From Microgenomates group bacterium (GTDB lineage Bacteria; Patescibacteriota; Microgenomatia; UBA1406; GWC2-37-13): DNA of 64,000 nt. Below the pieces are notes generated by a model. That model was not told the DNA's origin and did not search any database. It saw only the letters and a list, made by a program, of their open reading frames with translations. Positions 35,341 to 44,075 of the stretch are shown here, one piece after another. Location of the stretch: the NCBI GenBank assembly GCA_029906985.1, contig JARYMT010000003.1, forward strand, positions 16,058-80,057, in the 5' to 3' direction. How positions within the stretch are numbered: the stretch's first letter is position 1; every line of letters starts with the position of its first letter. Position numbers and translations under genes: made by a program.

Positions 35341-35778
35341 TTATTTTTTTTCAGCGGTTTTTTCTTTATCTGCTCCTGGCGCACCACCGGATTGCATTTT
35401 GGCCCAAACTTCTTTCTTTAAGGCTCCAACTGTTTTTCTTTTACCTCTTTTTGTCCGGGCGTTAGAACGAGTCCTCTGGCCTCGAACAGGTAAACTTCTT
35501 GCATGTCTTAATGCTCGATAACAATTAATTTCTTTAAGTCTTTTTAAATTTTCGCTAATTTCTTCTCTTAAATCACCCTCTACCTTATATTTTTTTTCAA
35601 TTACTGAGGCAATTTGCTTCAGCTCATTTTCTGTCAATTGACCAACTTTTTTATTTTTATCAATCCCCACCGTCTTTAAAACCTCTTGGGAAGCGTGCCA
35701 ACCGATACCATAAAGTAAAGTTAAAGCATATTCTATCCTTTTATCGTCTGGTAAATTAACACCTAATAATCTTGCCAT
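35341..35778 (-). CDS. rpsM: 30S ribosomal protein S13
   Basis: A 30S head protein that contacts S19 and the P-site tRNA. MARLLGVNLPDDKRIEYALT and RGLRHxxxLPVRGQRT in the form RHARSLPVRGQRTRSNART are clear. At 145 residues it has about 20 extra C-terminal residues (MQSGGAPGADKEKTAEKK). It follows rpmJ, the canonical order. Confidence 0.96.
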   Translation of the reverse strand: MARLLGVNLPDDKRIEYALTLLYGIGWHASQEVLKTVGIDKNKKVGQLTENELKQIASVIEKKYKVEGDLREEISENLKRLKEINCYRALRHARSLPVRGQRTRSNARTKRGKRKTVGALKKEVWAKMQSGGAPGADKEKTAEKK

Positions 35779-35809
35779 TTTTTTTAATAAAAATTTTTAT
35801 TAATAATTT

Positions 35810-35923
35810 TTATCCCTGCCTTTGTTTATGCTTGGGATTAGGGCAAATAACATATAATTTACCCTTTCTTTTAACCATTTTGCACTTTTTACAAATTTTT
35901 TTAATCGATGACTGGACATGCAT
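35810..35923 (-). CDS. rpmJ: 50S ribosomal protein L36
   Basis: A 37-residue zinc-ribbon protein. The translation reads [20 protein letters not shown] and ends with NPKHKQRQG. The zinc ligands (two Cys in CKKC, a third Cys in VICPN, and His in KHKQ) are intact. It lies between infA (5 bases away) and rpsM, its canonical position. Confidence 0.93.
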   Translation of the reverse strand: MHVQSSIKKICKKCKMVKRKGKLYVICPNPKHKQRQG

Positions 35924-35928
35924 AGTTT

Positions 35929-36144
35929 TTAAAGCCGATAAATAATTCTCCCCCGATTTAAATCATAGGGGGTTAATTCTAACCTAACCTTATCACCGGG
36001 TAAAATTTTTATATAATTTTTTCTCATTTTCCCTGATAAATAACATAAAACTACCTTTTCTGAATTAAAGATTTTCACCCGAAAAAGGGTATTAGGTAAA
36101 TTTTCGATTACTTCTCCTTCCAAAACTATTACATTATCTTTCAT
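35929..36144 (-). CDS. infA: Translation initiation factor IF-1
   Basis: A 71-residue OB-fold protein that binds the ribosomal A site during initiation. [41 protein letters not shown] and the closing [12 protein letters not shown] match IF-1 well. It is in its usual place between map and rpmJ. Confidence 0.96.
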   Translation of the reverse strand: MKDNVIVLEGEVIENLPNTLFRVKIFNSEKVVLCYLSGKMRKNYIKILPGDKVRLELTPYDLNRGRIIYRL

Positions 36145-36203
36145 AAACCTAATATTTTAACATAAAATTTTAAGAAAAGAAATCGAAAAAAAATTAACTT
36201 TAT

Positions 36204-36950
36204 TTATGTTAAAATAATGGTTTCTTTCTCTAAAATAGCAATCGTGTGTTCAAAACAAGCCGATAAGCTACCATCGGCGGTAACAATTGACCATTGAGAA
36301 TTTTTTTGATAACTCATTTTATTTGTCCCCATCGAATAAATTATTTCTATCGCCAAAGTCATTCCTGGCTTTAGTTTTGGGGTCTTTGATATTGGCCTAT
36401 CTAAAAATCCCGGAATCAAAGGATCTTCATGAAGGCTTCGACCAATTCCATGGCCACTTAATTCTCTAATGACATAATATCCTTGACCAGAAATTTCCTG
36501 ATCTATTGTCTGAGAAATCTCTCCGAGATAATGCCCGACTCTAGCTTTTTTTATGGCCTTATATAATGTTCTTCTACCTATTTCTAAAAAGGAACTGATT
36601 TTCTTATCTTCACCAATTAATAAAGTGGTAGCAAAATCGCTACAATAATCTTTATAAGTTAAGCCGATATCCAAACAAACCACATCTCCCTTTTTAATCA
36701 CTCGCTGGCTGGGAGGCGTGTGAACAATTTGTTCATTGATTGGAATACAAGTGGCCCAATGGTATCCTGGCACCTTCTTGAACGCCGGTTCTCCTCCGAT
36801 TTCGTGAATTAATTTTTCTGCTTTTTGATCGATTTCAGCAGTGGTTAATCCCGGTCGAATCTCATGAATTAATTTTTTAACAACTGCTTTTAATTTTTGA
36901 CCACTTTGTTTCATTAATTCAATCTCTTCTGGTTTTTTTATGATTATCAT
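36204..36950 (-). CDS. map: Methionine aminopeptidase type I
   Basis: Removes the N-terminal Met from nascent proteins. The five metal ligands are present: Asp in LDIGLTY, Asp in SDFATT, His in GHGIGRSLHE, Glu in AIEIIYS and Glu in FEHTIAI. The substrate-contact loop reads NEQIVHTPP rather than the common NEVVCHGIP. At 248 residues it is type Ia without an N-terminal extension. It overlaps the adk stop by one base. Confidence 0.96.
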   Translation of the reverse strand: MIIIKKPEEIELMKQSGQKLKAVVKKLIHEIRPGLTTAEIDQKAEKLIHEIGGEPAFKKVPGYHWATCIPINEQIVHTPPSQRVIKKGDVVCLDIGLTYKDYCSDFATTLLIGEDKKISSFLEIGRRTLYKAIKKARVGHYLGEISQTIDQEISGQGYYVIRELSGHGIGRSLHEDPLIPGFLDRPISKTPKLKPGMTLAIEIIYSMGTNKMSYQKNSQWSIVTADGSLSACFEHTIAILEKETIILT

Positions 36951-38077
36951 CAGGAAAAATAAACTATACGATAAACTTCTTCTAGTTTGTCGTAAAATTG
37001 TTCTAATGAAAAATTATTCTTTATAAAAAAATCGGCAAAGGCAATTGTTGGACCCATATTGATACCAATTAGTTCATTAATGTCTCGTTGTTCACCATAA
37101 AGATGATAACGATCTTTTCTTTTTGCGGTTCTTTGATAACGTAATTCTTTATCAGCGTAGATAGCTAAAATATAAATTTTTACTTTTGAAAATTTATTTT
37201 TTAAATATATATATTCTTCCCAAGATCTCATTCCATCAATAACCACGATCATATTTTTCTTTAAGGCTTCTTGAATTTTTTTTTCATTGAGAATTGCCAA
37301 AGCCGCCTGTCCATATTTTTTCCGAAAACTCTCTCTAATTTTTTTATGAATTGTTTCCGTATGTTCTAATTTAAGATTGTCGATGTAGTCGTTAATAATT
37401 TTGCCAAAGCTTATCACCGGCAAACCTTTTTTCGCATAATATTCTGCGGCCACTGTTTTACCAACGCCAGGCAATCCAACAATAGCAATAATTGCTTTTT
37501 GTTTTCTTTGCCAAGCTTTAATTTGATTTTTGATTAATTGCTTGCCGATATTTTTTAATATTTCTTGATTAACTTCTTTGATAGATTTTTTACCGTCGAT
37601 AATCGCAAGTTTACCTTGTTTTTGATAATAATTTAAGATGTCATCGGCGTATTTGTGAAAAAGTTCGATTCTTTTTTTAATGGCAGGTAGAGTTTCGTCT
37701 TGACGATCTTTGCTCTCTCGATGAACCAATCTCCAAATTGCTTCTCGGTCACTCAATTTTAAATAAATTACTTTATCAACATTATTTTTAAATTCTTTTG
37801 CCTGCTTTAGAGTTCTGGGAAAACCGTCGAGAATATATCCTCGTCGATATTCTGGTCGGGATAAATAATCGTTAACAATCTCAATAACTTTGCCATCGGG
37901 AATTAAAATGCCGGCGTTCATTGTCTCCTTGACATAACGACCTAGTTTGGTTTTTTCTTTGGCGATCTCCCTAAAAATATGACCGGTTGATAGATAGGGA
38001 AGATTTAACTGCCTTGATAAAAGATTTCCCTGGGTAGACTTTCCCGCTCCCTGAATTCCAATTAAAACTAATTTCAT
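36950..38077 (-). CDS. adk: Adenylate kinase fused to an archaeal UPF0200-like kinase domain
   Basis: Residues 1-185 are an adenylate kinase: Walker A GIQGAGKST, LSTGHIFREI, DGFPRTLKQA and RLVHRESKDRQDE, with the LID reduced to a few residues. Residues 190-375 hold a second P-loop kinase (GLPGVGKTVAAEYYAKKG), then FGKIINDYI, VVIDGMRSWEEYIYL and RDINELIGINMGPTIAFAD. The second domain resembles archaeal UPF0200 (dephospho-CoA kinase-like) proteins. The first domain equilibrates AMP/ATP/ADP; the second has an unknown substrate. Position after secY is canonical for adk. Confidence is high for the first domain and moderate for the second. Confidence 0.85.
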   Translation of the reverse strand: MKLVLIGIQGAGKSTQGNLLSRQLNLPYLSTGHIFREIAKEKTKLGRYVKETMNAGILIPDGKVIEIVNDYLSRPEYRRGYILDGFPRTLKQAKEFKNNVDKVIYLKLSDREAIWRLVHRESKDRQDETLPAIKKRIELFHKYADDILNYYQKQGKLAIIDGKKSIKEVNQEILKNIGKQLIKNQIKAWQRKQKAIIAIVGLPGVGKTVAAEYYAKKGLPVISFGKIINDYIDNLKLEHTETIHKKIRESFRKKYGQAALAILNEKKIQEALKKNMIVVIDGMRSWEEYIYLKNKFSKVKIYILAIYADKELRYQRTAKRKDRYHLYGEQRDINELIGINMGPTIAFADFFIKNNFSLEQFYDKLEEVYRIVYFS

Positions 38078-38098
38078 AAAAAATAAAAAAACTAATAA

Positions 38099-38273
38099 TT
38101 AATCAAGTTTTTTTCTTTCTTTGTGAACCGTATGTTTTTTACATTTAGGACAATATTTTTTTAACTTTAAACTCGCCGTAGTTTGAACTTTGTTTTTTTC
38201 TGTGACATAATTCTGCCTATTGCAATCGCTACAGACTAACCCAATTAATACCCTCGAACCTTTTTTTGCCATA
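38099..38273 (-). pseudogene. rpmG: 50S ribosomal protein L33 with a one-base frameshift
   Basis: Frame 1 encodes MAKKGSRVLIGLVCSDC, and the rest, in another frame, encodes RQNYVTEKNKVQTTASLKLK then KYCPKCKKHTVHKERKKLD and a stop. Together these give a 57-residue L33 with both zinc CxxC pairs. The join is in TGCAAATAGG near 38220, where one extra A gives an early TAG. It may be an assembly error, a real pseudogene with another copy elsewhere, or translational frameshifting. It lies between secY and adk, 16 bases after secY. Confidence 0.8.
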
Positions 38274-38289
38274 ATAAAATTTAAAAAAA

Positions 38290-39576
38290 TTAATAACTAA
38301 AACGGTCATAATTTCTCATCACTAGTTGGGCTTCGATTGTTTTAAAAGTCTCTAAAATCACCGAAACAACAATTAAAATACCTGTTCCACCGATGACTAA
38401 GTTTGTCATCCCGGTAATTTTCGAAATAATCGCCGGAAGAATGGCAATTATGCCCAAAAAAATTGCTCCAACGCTGGTAATCCGGTAAAGAATTTTTTCT
38501 AAATATTGCTTGGTAGCCAATCCCGGCCTGATACCGGGAATAAATCCGCCATGTTTTTGAATTTCTTCAGCAATTTTTTGCGGATTGAATACAATTACTG
38601 TATAAAAAAAAGTAAAACCAATTACTAAAAGGAAATAAAAGAAATTATAAAAAAATCCCGATGGATTAAATAATTTGACCAAAAATTTAGCCAAACCGGC
38701 TATTAAAGGCGTTTTGGAATACATTAAAAAATTTCCTACCAGTTGTGGAAAAAGAACAAAAGAAACCGCAAAAATTATTGGAATTACCCCTGCTTGATTT
38801 AGTTTAAGTGGTAAATAATTAGAGGCTTGTTGAAAAATCCGATTGCCTTTTATTCTTTTGGCATAAAAGACGGGAATTTTTCTTATCGCTTCATTAACAT
38901 AGACTACGGCGGCAATAACTAAGACAGCCAGAATTAAAAAAATTATCACATTAAAAATTAGTTCTTGATTAATAATAGAAATTGTTCGACCAAAACCTAC
39001 CGGCAAACGGCTGATAATACCAACAAAAATTAATAAGGAAATTCCATTACCTAAACCGAATTCTGAAATTAATTCGCCAAACCAAACCAAAATAAAAGTT
39101 CCTGCCACCAGAGTAAAAATAAAGGAAAAAAATTCTAAGGGAGAAAGAAAACCAATGATTTTTTGATTCTTAAGAAGCACATAAATTCCAATCGACTGAA
39201 TTATTGTTAAAGGAACCGTCAAAAATCTCGTATATTGATTTATCTTATAACGACCATATTCTCCTTCTTTAGTCAACTGTTCTAACTGAGGAAAAATCAT
39301 TGTTAATAATTGAAGAATAATTGAGGCATTAATATAAGGATTTAAACCCAGAGCCATTACGGAAAAATTAATTAAAGTTCCACCAGAAAAAATGTCTAAC
39401 AGTGATAAAAATTGACTTTTTGAAAAAAGAATTCTTAATCGATCAAGATTAATTACCGGCACAGGAATAAAGGCAAAAATCCTAAAAGCTAAAAAAATAA
39501 ATAAAGTAAAAATTGTCTTTCTTTTTAATTCTGGATCGGTGATTAAAAGTCTGATTTTCTCTTTTATTTCTTTCAT
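38290..39576 (-). CDS. secY: Preprotein translocase subunit SecY
   Basis: The channel of the Sec translocon, with about ten membrane helices over 428 residues. The N-terminal segment [13 protein letters not shown], the plug region [20 protein letters not shown] and [11 protein letters not shown] are typical, as is [18 protein letters not shown] in the cytoplasmic loop. It overlaps rplO by 4 bases. Confidence 0.97.
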   Translation of the reverse strand: MKEIKEKIRLLITDPELKRKTIFTLFIFLAFRIFAFIPVPVINLDRLRILFSKSQFLSLLDIFSGGTLINFSVMALGLNPYINASIILQLLTMIFPQLEQLTKEGEYGRYKINQYTRFLTVPLTIIQSIGIYVLLKNQKIIGFLSPLEFFSFIFTLVAGTFILVWFGELISEFGLGNGISLLIFVGIISRLPVGFGRTISIINQELIFNVIIFLILAVLVIAAVVYVNEAIRKIPVFYAKRIKGNRIFQQASNYLPLKLNQAGVIPIIFAVSFVLFPQLVGNFLMYSKTPLIAGLAKFLVKLFNPSGFFYNFFYFLLVIGFTFFYTVIVFNPQKIAEEIQKHGGFIPGIRPGLATKQYLEKILYRITSVGAIFLGIIAILPAIISKITGMTNLVIGGTGILIVVSVILETFKTIEAQLVMRNYDRFSY

Positions 39577-40019
39577 AGGATAATTTGACCTCCAGCTTTT
39601 TCAATTGCTTGTTTGGCCGATTTGCTTGCTGCTAGTTTTACTCTTAATTTCTTTTTAATTTCGCCATGGCCGATTAATTTACTATCTTCATAAGAAGCTT
39701 TCTTGTCAATTATTTTTTTCTCTTTTAACTTAATCAAATCAACTATTTCTCCATCTTTAAAAATGTTTAGCTTGCTTAATTTAACCAGATATTTTTTTTT
39801 CTTAAGCGGTTTGTTTCTTCCTTTGCCCCTTAATAAAGGAAATTTTTTTATAATCCTTCCTTGTCCTCCTTCAAAATGTAAAGGAATTGATTCGCGTGCT
39901 TTTTGATGACGGGTAATTCCTCGACCGGATTTGGCTCCTTTACCACTACTTAAACCACGGCCCAATCGTTTCTTTTTTCGGTAAATAAGTTTTGGCAAAT
40001 TAGCTAAAATTTTACTCAT
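39573..40019 (-). CDS. rplO: 50S ribosomal protein L15
   Basis: [21 protein letters not shown] is the conserved N-terminal glycine-rich part, and [20 protein letters not shown] the middle. At 148 residues the length is normal. It overlaps rpsE by 8 bases and secY by 4. The rpmD gene normally found between rpsE and rplO is absent, as is usual in CPR bacteria. Confidence 0.96.
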   Translation of the reverse strand: MSKILANLPKLIYRKKKRLGRGLSSGKGAKSGRGITRHQKARESIPLHFEGGQGRIIKKFPLLRGKGRNKPLKKKKYLVKLSKLNIFKDGEIVDLIKLKEKKIIDKKASYEDSKLIGHGEIKKKLRVKLAASKSAKQAIEKAGGQIIL

Positions 40020-40485
40020 TTTTTTTCTTAACTTGTCTAACTTTTAATTTTTTCAATGCCTCCATTACTGCGTATGCATTAACTATTTGATTTCGAGAGC
40101 CAATAATCTTCCCTGAAGCGTTATAAATACCAGCCAAACCTAAAATCACTCTTGCGACGCTTCCAATCTTTAAACCAGTTCCTTCAGGAGCTGGTTTCAA
40201 TAAAATTTTAGCTGCTTTGTATTTTAATTTGATCTCATGAGGAAGACTATTTTTATAAATAGAAACTTTAATCATGTGATTCTTTGCGTAATTAATGGCT
40301 TTTTTTATTGCTGGCGGCACTTCAAGAGAACGACCCAATCCGATACCAACTTTTCCCCGACCATCGCCAACAGCCACTAAAGCGGAAAAAGTAACATAAT
40401 TTCCTCCGGGAATTTTTTTTGACACTCTTTTAATCAAGAGAACTTTTTCTTCTAATTTTTTTTCTTCTTTTTTTTCTTCTGCCAT
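40012..40485 (-). CDS. rpsE: 30S ribosomal protein S5
   Basis: A 30S protein important for decoding fidelity. VLLIKRVSKKIPGGNYVTFSALV, GDGRGKVGIGLGRS and PAPEGTGLKIGSVARVIL are conserved. A Lys/Glu-rich N-terminal extension of about 12 residues is present. At 157 residues the length is normal. Confidence 0.96.
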   Translation of the reverse strand: MAEEKKEEKKLEEKVLLIKRVSKKIPGGNYVTFSALVAVGDGRGKVGIGLGRSLEVPPAIKKAINYAKNHMIKVSIYKNSLPHEIKLKYKAAKILLKPAPEGTGLKIGSVARVILGLAGIYNASGKIIGSRNQIVNAYAVMEALKKLKVRQVKKKNE

Positions 40486-40511
40486 ATTTTTTTAAAATTA
40501 ATTAAATTTAA

Positions 40512-40868
40512 TTAAATTTTTATTCCTCCTGCTCTCATTCCTTCAGCCAGAGCTTTTACTCGGCCTAAATAACTATAACGACCCCTGTCAAAAACTGCTG
40601 TTAATATCCCTTTTTTAATTAATAGTTTAGCCATTGCTTGACCGGTTAATTTTGCTTCCTCGACTTTGGTCTTTTTTTTATCGGTTTTTTCTAAGTTTAA
40701 ACTAGAAAAGCTTGCTAAAGTTATTTTTCTTTCATCATTAATTGCCTGAACGTAAATATATCGATTTGAACGAAAAACGGATAAACGGGGCTTTTTAGCA
40801 GTCCCTTTTATTATTGAACTAACGCGTTTTTTACGTCTTAAGGTTCTTTCTCGGTTAATATTTTTCAT
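40512..40868 (-). CDS. rplR: 50S ribosomal protein L18
   Basis: Binds 5S rRNA in the central protuberance. RKKRVSSIIKGTAKKPRLSVF then RSNRYIYVQAI, and the C-terminal FDRGRYSYLGRVKALAEG, match L18. At 118 residues it is complete. It lies between rplF and rpsE as usual. Confidence 0.96.
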   Translation of the reverse strand: MKNINRERTLRRKKRVSSIIKGTAKKPRLSVFRSNRYIYVQAINDERKITLASFSSLNLEKTDKKKTKVEEAKLTGQAMAKLLIKKGILTAVFDRGRYSYLGRVKALAEGMRAGGIKI

Positions 40869-40882
40869 AAATTTAAATTAAT

Positions 40883-41437
40883 TTAAGCCGGAGCTCCGGT
40901 GGTTTTTACTTTTTTGCCCGGCTTAATTCTTAATTTTTCTCCTAAATATCTAATGCCTTTACCTTTATAAACATCGGGTTTTTTTAACATTTTTATCTGA
41001 AAAGCTATTTCCCCAACCAATTGCTTATCGATTCCAATAACCGATAATTTATTATTTCCTTCGGTTTTAAAAGTAATACCAGGAACTTTTTTAAAAACAA
41101 CTGGATGAGAATAGCCTAGTTTAAAAACTAAGTCTTCTCCTTGGAGCTTGACATTGTATCCGGTGCCAACAATTTCTAGTTTTTTCTCCCATGGTTTTTC
41201 TACTCCAATTACCGCATTGTTAATTAAAGTCCGATAAAGACCGTGCCATGATTTAACTTTTTTGGTTTCTGATAATCGATTGATAATTAGATTGTCTTTT
41301 TCTTGCTTTATGCTTAATTCTTTCGGTAATTCTAAAGCCATCTGGCCTTCTTTTCCTTTGATGGTAACTTTTTGTCCATCGAGGAAAATTGTCACTCCAG
41401 CGGGAATCGTAATTGGTTTTTGACCGATTTTAGACAT
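40883..41437 (-). CDS. rplF: 50S ribosomal protein L6
   Basis: Binds near the sarcin-ricin loop. MSKIGQKPITIPAGVTI is the standard N-terminus and the reason for choosing this ATG over a TTG 12 bases upstream. The C-terminal KPDVYKGKGIRYLGEKLRIK and KPGKK are conserved. The length is 184 residues. Confidence 0.96.
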   Translation of the reverse strand: MSKIGQKPITIPAGVTIFLDGQKVTIKGKEGQMALELPKELSIKQEKDNLIINRLSETKKVKSWHGLYRTLINNAVIGVEKPWEKKLEIVGTGYNVKLQGEDLVFKLGYSHPVVFKKVPGITFKTEGNNKLSVIGIDKQLVGEIAFQIKMLKKPDVYKGKGIRYLGEKLRIKPGKKVKTTGAPA

Positions 41438-41442
41438 ATTTT

Positions 41443-41829
41443 TTACCAAATTTGAAATAATAATTCACCACCTGTTTTTAATTTTTTTGCTTCTTTTTCA
41501 GTAATAATCCCTTTTGGCGAGGTTAAAATCGAATAACCCAATCCGTTTAATACTGGCTTTAGGTGTTTGACAGAGACATACCAACGTCTTCCCGGCTTTG
41601 AAAAAATCTTTACATCAGTTAAAGCTGGTGCGCCTTCTTTATATAAAAGCTCGATTTCGATTTTTTTTATTTTTTCTCCTTTTATTTGAAAATTTTTAAT
41701 AAAGTTTAATTCCTGAAGCTTTTTTAACACCGCTTCTCGTATTTTGGAATAAGGCGATATAATTATCTCCTTTTTTGCCAGATAACCATTTTTTATTCTT
41801 ATTATTAAATCGATAATTGAATTGTCCAT
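41443..41829 (-). CDS. rpsH: 30S ribosomal protein S8
   Basis: IDLIIRIKNGYLAKKEIIIS is the N-terminal RNA-binding part. The C-terminal ILTSPKGIITEKEAKKLKTG then GELLFQIW corresponds to the usual STSKG...GGEvLCyvW. At 128 residues it is normal. The gene before it in transcription is the displaced rpsS rather than rpsN directly. Confidence 0.95.
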   Translation of the reverse strand: MDNSIIDLIIRIKNGYLAKKEIIISPYSKIREAVLKKLQELNFIKNFQIKGEKIKKIEIELLYKEGAPALTDVKIFSKPGRRWYVSVKHLKPVLNGLGYSILTSPKGIITEKEAKKLKTGGELLFQIW

Positions 41830-41848
41830 AAAAATTAAATTTTAAATA

Positions 41849-42133
41849 TTAAGTTTTTTCTAAAATTTTCTTGGTCACTTTTCCATGGCCTCGGAAAGTC
41901 CTGGTTGGGGAAAATTCTCCCAACCGATGACCAACCATGGCTTCGGTAACTAATATTTCAATAAATTTTCTACCATTATGAATAGCTAGGCGATGACCAA
42001 CAAATTCCGGAGCGATTTGAGAATCTCTCGCCCATGTTTTTATTGGGCTATGTTCGCCTGTTTTTTTCTGCTTCATTACCTTTTTCATCAGATTTTGATC
42101 AATATATGGTCCTTTTTTCAGTGAACGAGACAT
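41849..42133 (-). CDS. rpsS: 30S ribosomal protein S19, displaced position
   Basis: [39 protein letters not shown] and [14 protein letters not shown] identify S19 without doubt (94 residues). Its usual place is between rplB and rplV in the S10 operon. Here it lies between rpsN and rpsH in the spc part, while rplB is followed directly by rplV. The protein itself looks fully conserved. Confidence 0.97.
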   Translation of the reverse strand: MSRSLKKGPYIDQNLMKKVMKQKKTGEHSPIKTWARDSQIAPEFVGHRLAIHNGRKFIEILVTEAMVGHRLGEFSPTRTFRGHGKVTKKILEKT

Positions 42134-42158
42134 AAAAACTTTTTAAAAATTAATAATA

Positions 42159-42344
42159 CTACCAAGAAATTTTTCTTAAACCGGGTATTTCGCCCGCCAG
42201 AGCTTTTTCACGAAAACAGATTCGACAAATTCCAAATCTTCTCATATAACTACGCGCTCGACCACATAAGGCACAACGGTTTTTATATCTAACTTGATAT
42301 TTTTGCTTTTTTTTAAATTTTACTTCGTCTGACTTTTTTGCCAT
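42159..42344 (-). CDS. rpsN: 30S ribosomal protein S14, zinc type
   Basis: A 61-residue type Z S14 with a CxxC-x12-CxxC zinc ribbon: RCALCGRARSYMRRFGICRI then CFREKALAGEIPGLRKISW. It follows rplE by 5 bases, the canonical order. Confidence 0.96.
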   Translation of the reverse strand: MAKKSDEVKFKKKQKYQVRYKNRCALCGRARSYMRRFGICRICFREKALAGEIPGLRKISW

Positions 42345-42349
42345 AGTTT

Positions 42350-42895
42350 TTATTTTTTAAATGGAATTCCTAATAGTTCAAAAAATTTTTTTGCCCTGTT
42401 TCGATTTTGGGCAGTGGTGACAATCGTCACTTGCAAACCTCTTATTTTATCAATTTTGTCAAAATCTATCTCTGGGAAAATAGTTTGTTCATAAAAACCA
42501 AGATTAAGATTGCCATGATCATCTATATTTTTCTCAGGAATGCCCCGAAAGTCTTTAATTCTTGGAATAATTATTTTAATCAATTTGTCTAAAAAATGCT
42601 TCATTTTTTTTCCTCTTAAAGTCACCTTAGCACCTATCGGAATTCCTTTTCTGATTTTAAAAGCGGAAACTGATTTCCTTGCTTTGGTAATTATCGCTTT
42701 TTGACCACTAATCAACGCCAACTGCTCTTTAATTTTTTCCAGAACATCAGCTTTAGTGGCAGCTTCACCGGCACCGACATTAAGAACAATCTTAACCACT
42801 TTAGGCAAAGCCATAATATTGGTTTCTTTAAGTTCCTCCATCAACCTCTTTTTTAAGTCTTGCTCGGTGTTGTTTTGATAATCAGCTTTTGTCAT
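42350..42895 (-). CDS. rplE: 50S ribosomal protein L5
   Basis: Binds 5S rRNA and contacts the P-site tRNA. KVVKIVLNVGAGEAATKADVL, SVSAFKIRKGIPIGAKVTLR and the C-terminal VTIVTTAQNRNRAKKFFELLG are diagnostic. At 181 residues the length is normal. Confidence 0.96.
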   Translation of the reverse strand: MTKADYQNNTEQDLKKRLMEELKETNIMALPKVVKIVLNVGAGEAATKADVLEKIKEQLALISGQKAIITKARKSVSAFKIRKGIPIGAKVTLRGKKMKHFLDKLIKIIIPRIKDFRGIPEKNIDDHGNLNLGFYEQTIFPEIDFDKIDKIRGLQVTIVTTAQNRNRAKKFFELLGIPFKK

Positions 42896-42914
42896 ATTAA
42901 TAAAATCTTAAATT

Positions 42915-43220
42915 TTAAATTTTATTTTGGCATTTTTTACAAATTCTGTTTTTTTCCCCTTTAATATTCTCGATTTTAATTTTTGTCGGTTTTTGGCAAT
43001 GAGGACAAATAATCATCACTTTTGATAACGCCAGAGGTCGAGGAATTTCCACCACTCCTCCCTGAGGCATTTTCTCATTTTTCTTAATATGTTTTTTATA
43101 AAGATTAATTCCGGGAATTAAAACTTTTCCCTGTTTTTTATAAACTTTTTCCACCTTGCCTTCTCTTCCTTTATCTTTACCGTAAATGATTTTTACCTTA
43201 TCTCCTTTTTTAATTTTCAT
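42915..43220 (-). CDS. rplX: 50S ribosomal protein L24
   Basis: The KOW motif GDKVKIIYGKDKGREGKVEKV is at the N-terminus, and KKNEKMPQGGVVEIPRPLALS follows. A zinc-ribbon-like end (ICPHCQKPTKIKI, then CKKCQNKI) has four cysteines. Length is 101. It begins 2 bases after rplN. Confidence 0.95.
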   Translation of the reverse strand: MKIKKGDKVKIIYGKDKGREGKVEKVYKKQGKVLIPGINLYKKHIKKNEKMPQGGVVEIPRPLALSKVMIICPHCQKPTKIKIENIKGEKNRICKKCQNKI

Positions 43221-43222
43221 AG

Positions 43223-43597
43223 TTAATAAATTTCCTCTGCTAAACTGGCAATTTTGTTAAAACCATTATCTTTAATTTCCTTGGCAATTGGACCAAAAAT
43301 TCTTGTCCCTTTAGGATCTTTTGTATCTTTAGCCAAAAGGATAACACAAGCATTATCATCAAAGCGGATATAACTGCCGTCTGACCGCCGAGTTTCCTTT
43401 TTTGCCCTGACGATCACCGCCGGATGAATTTCTCCTTTTTTCACCTGACCAAAAGGAATTGCTTCTTTAATAACTACATTAACAACATCTCCTAAATAAG
43501 CAAATCTTCGATTCCCTTTTTTAGGTAATCCAATTAAGGAAACTTTTTTAGCGCCGGTATTATCGGCAACCATTAAAATTGATCTCATCTGTAACAT
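43223..43597 (-). CDS. rplN: 50S ribosomal protein L14
   Basis: MLQMRSILMVADNTGAKKV, KKGEIHPAVIVRAKKETRRS and RFDDNACVILLAKDTKDPKG match L14 closely, including GTRIFGPIAKE. At 124 residues it is complete. Confidence 0.97.
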   Translation of the reverse strand: MLQMRSILMVADNTGAKKVSLIGLPKKGNRRFAYLGDVVNVVIKEAIPFGQVKKGEIHPAVIVRAKKETRRSDGSYIRFDDNACVILLAKDTKDPKGTRIFGPIAKEIKDNGFNKIASLAEEIY

Positions 43598-43619
43598 AGT
43601 TATTGGAAAAAATTATGAT

Positions 43620-43850
43620 TTAAATTTTTTTTATCACTTTAAAATATTTTTCTTTTGATAAAGGTCTAGTTTCTTCGATAACAACTTTGTCTCCGTTTTT
43701 TAAATCAAGATTTTCGTTATGAGCCTTATATTTTTTATGTATCGTGATTACTTTTTTATATAATGGGTGACGGAATTTTCTTTCTGTCCGAACAACAACA
43801 GTCTTTTGCATTTTTGTCGAAATAACAATTCCGGTTAATTTTTTAGCCAT
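43620..43850 (-). CDS. rpsQ: 30S ribosomal protein S17
   Basis: An OB-fold 16S rRNA-binding protein. [20 protein letters not shown] and [19 protein letters not shown] are typical. At 76 residues it is the short bacterial form. It lies between rpmC and rplN as usual. Confidence 0.96.
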   Translation of the reverse strand: MAKKLTGIVISTKMQKTVVVRTERKFRHPLYKKVITIHKKYKAHNENLDLKNGDKVVIEETRPLSKEKYFKVIKKI

Positions 43851-43859
43851 AAATTTAAA

Positions 43860-44075
43860 TTAATTTTTATTTTCTAATTTTAGACTATCTTTTTTTTCTT
43901 TTAATATAGTCAAAATTACTGACAAACGTTTTCTCTTTTTTGTTAATAGATTAGTGTCTTTCGCCGGATTAATTTTAAATTCGATATTTAATTTACCAAT
44001 CTCCTCTCTTAAAATTCTACTCTCGTTTTCTAATTCTTTAATGGTTTTTTGTCTTAATTCTTTTATCCCTTTCAT
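43860..44075 (-). CDS. rpmC: 50S ribosomal protein L29
   Basis: A two-helix protein near the tunnel exit. The N-terminal GIKELRQKTIKELENESRIL and the central NPAKDTNLLTKKRKRLSVIL fit L29. At 71 residues it is normal. The ATG overlaps the rplP stop by 4 bases. Confidence 0.94.
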   Translation of the reverse strand: MKGIKELRQKTIKELENESRILREEIGKLNIEFKINPAKDTNLLTKKRKRLSVILTILKEKKDSLKLENKN

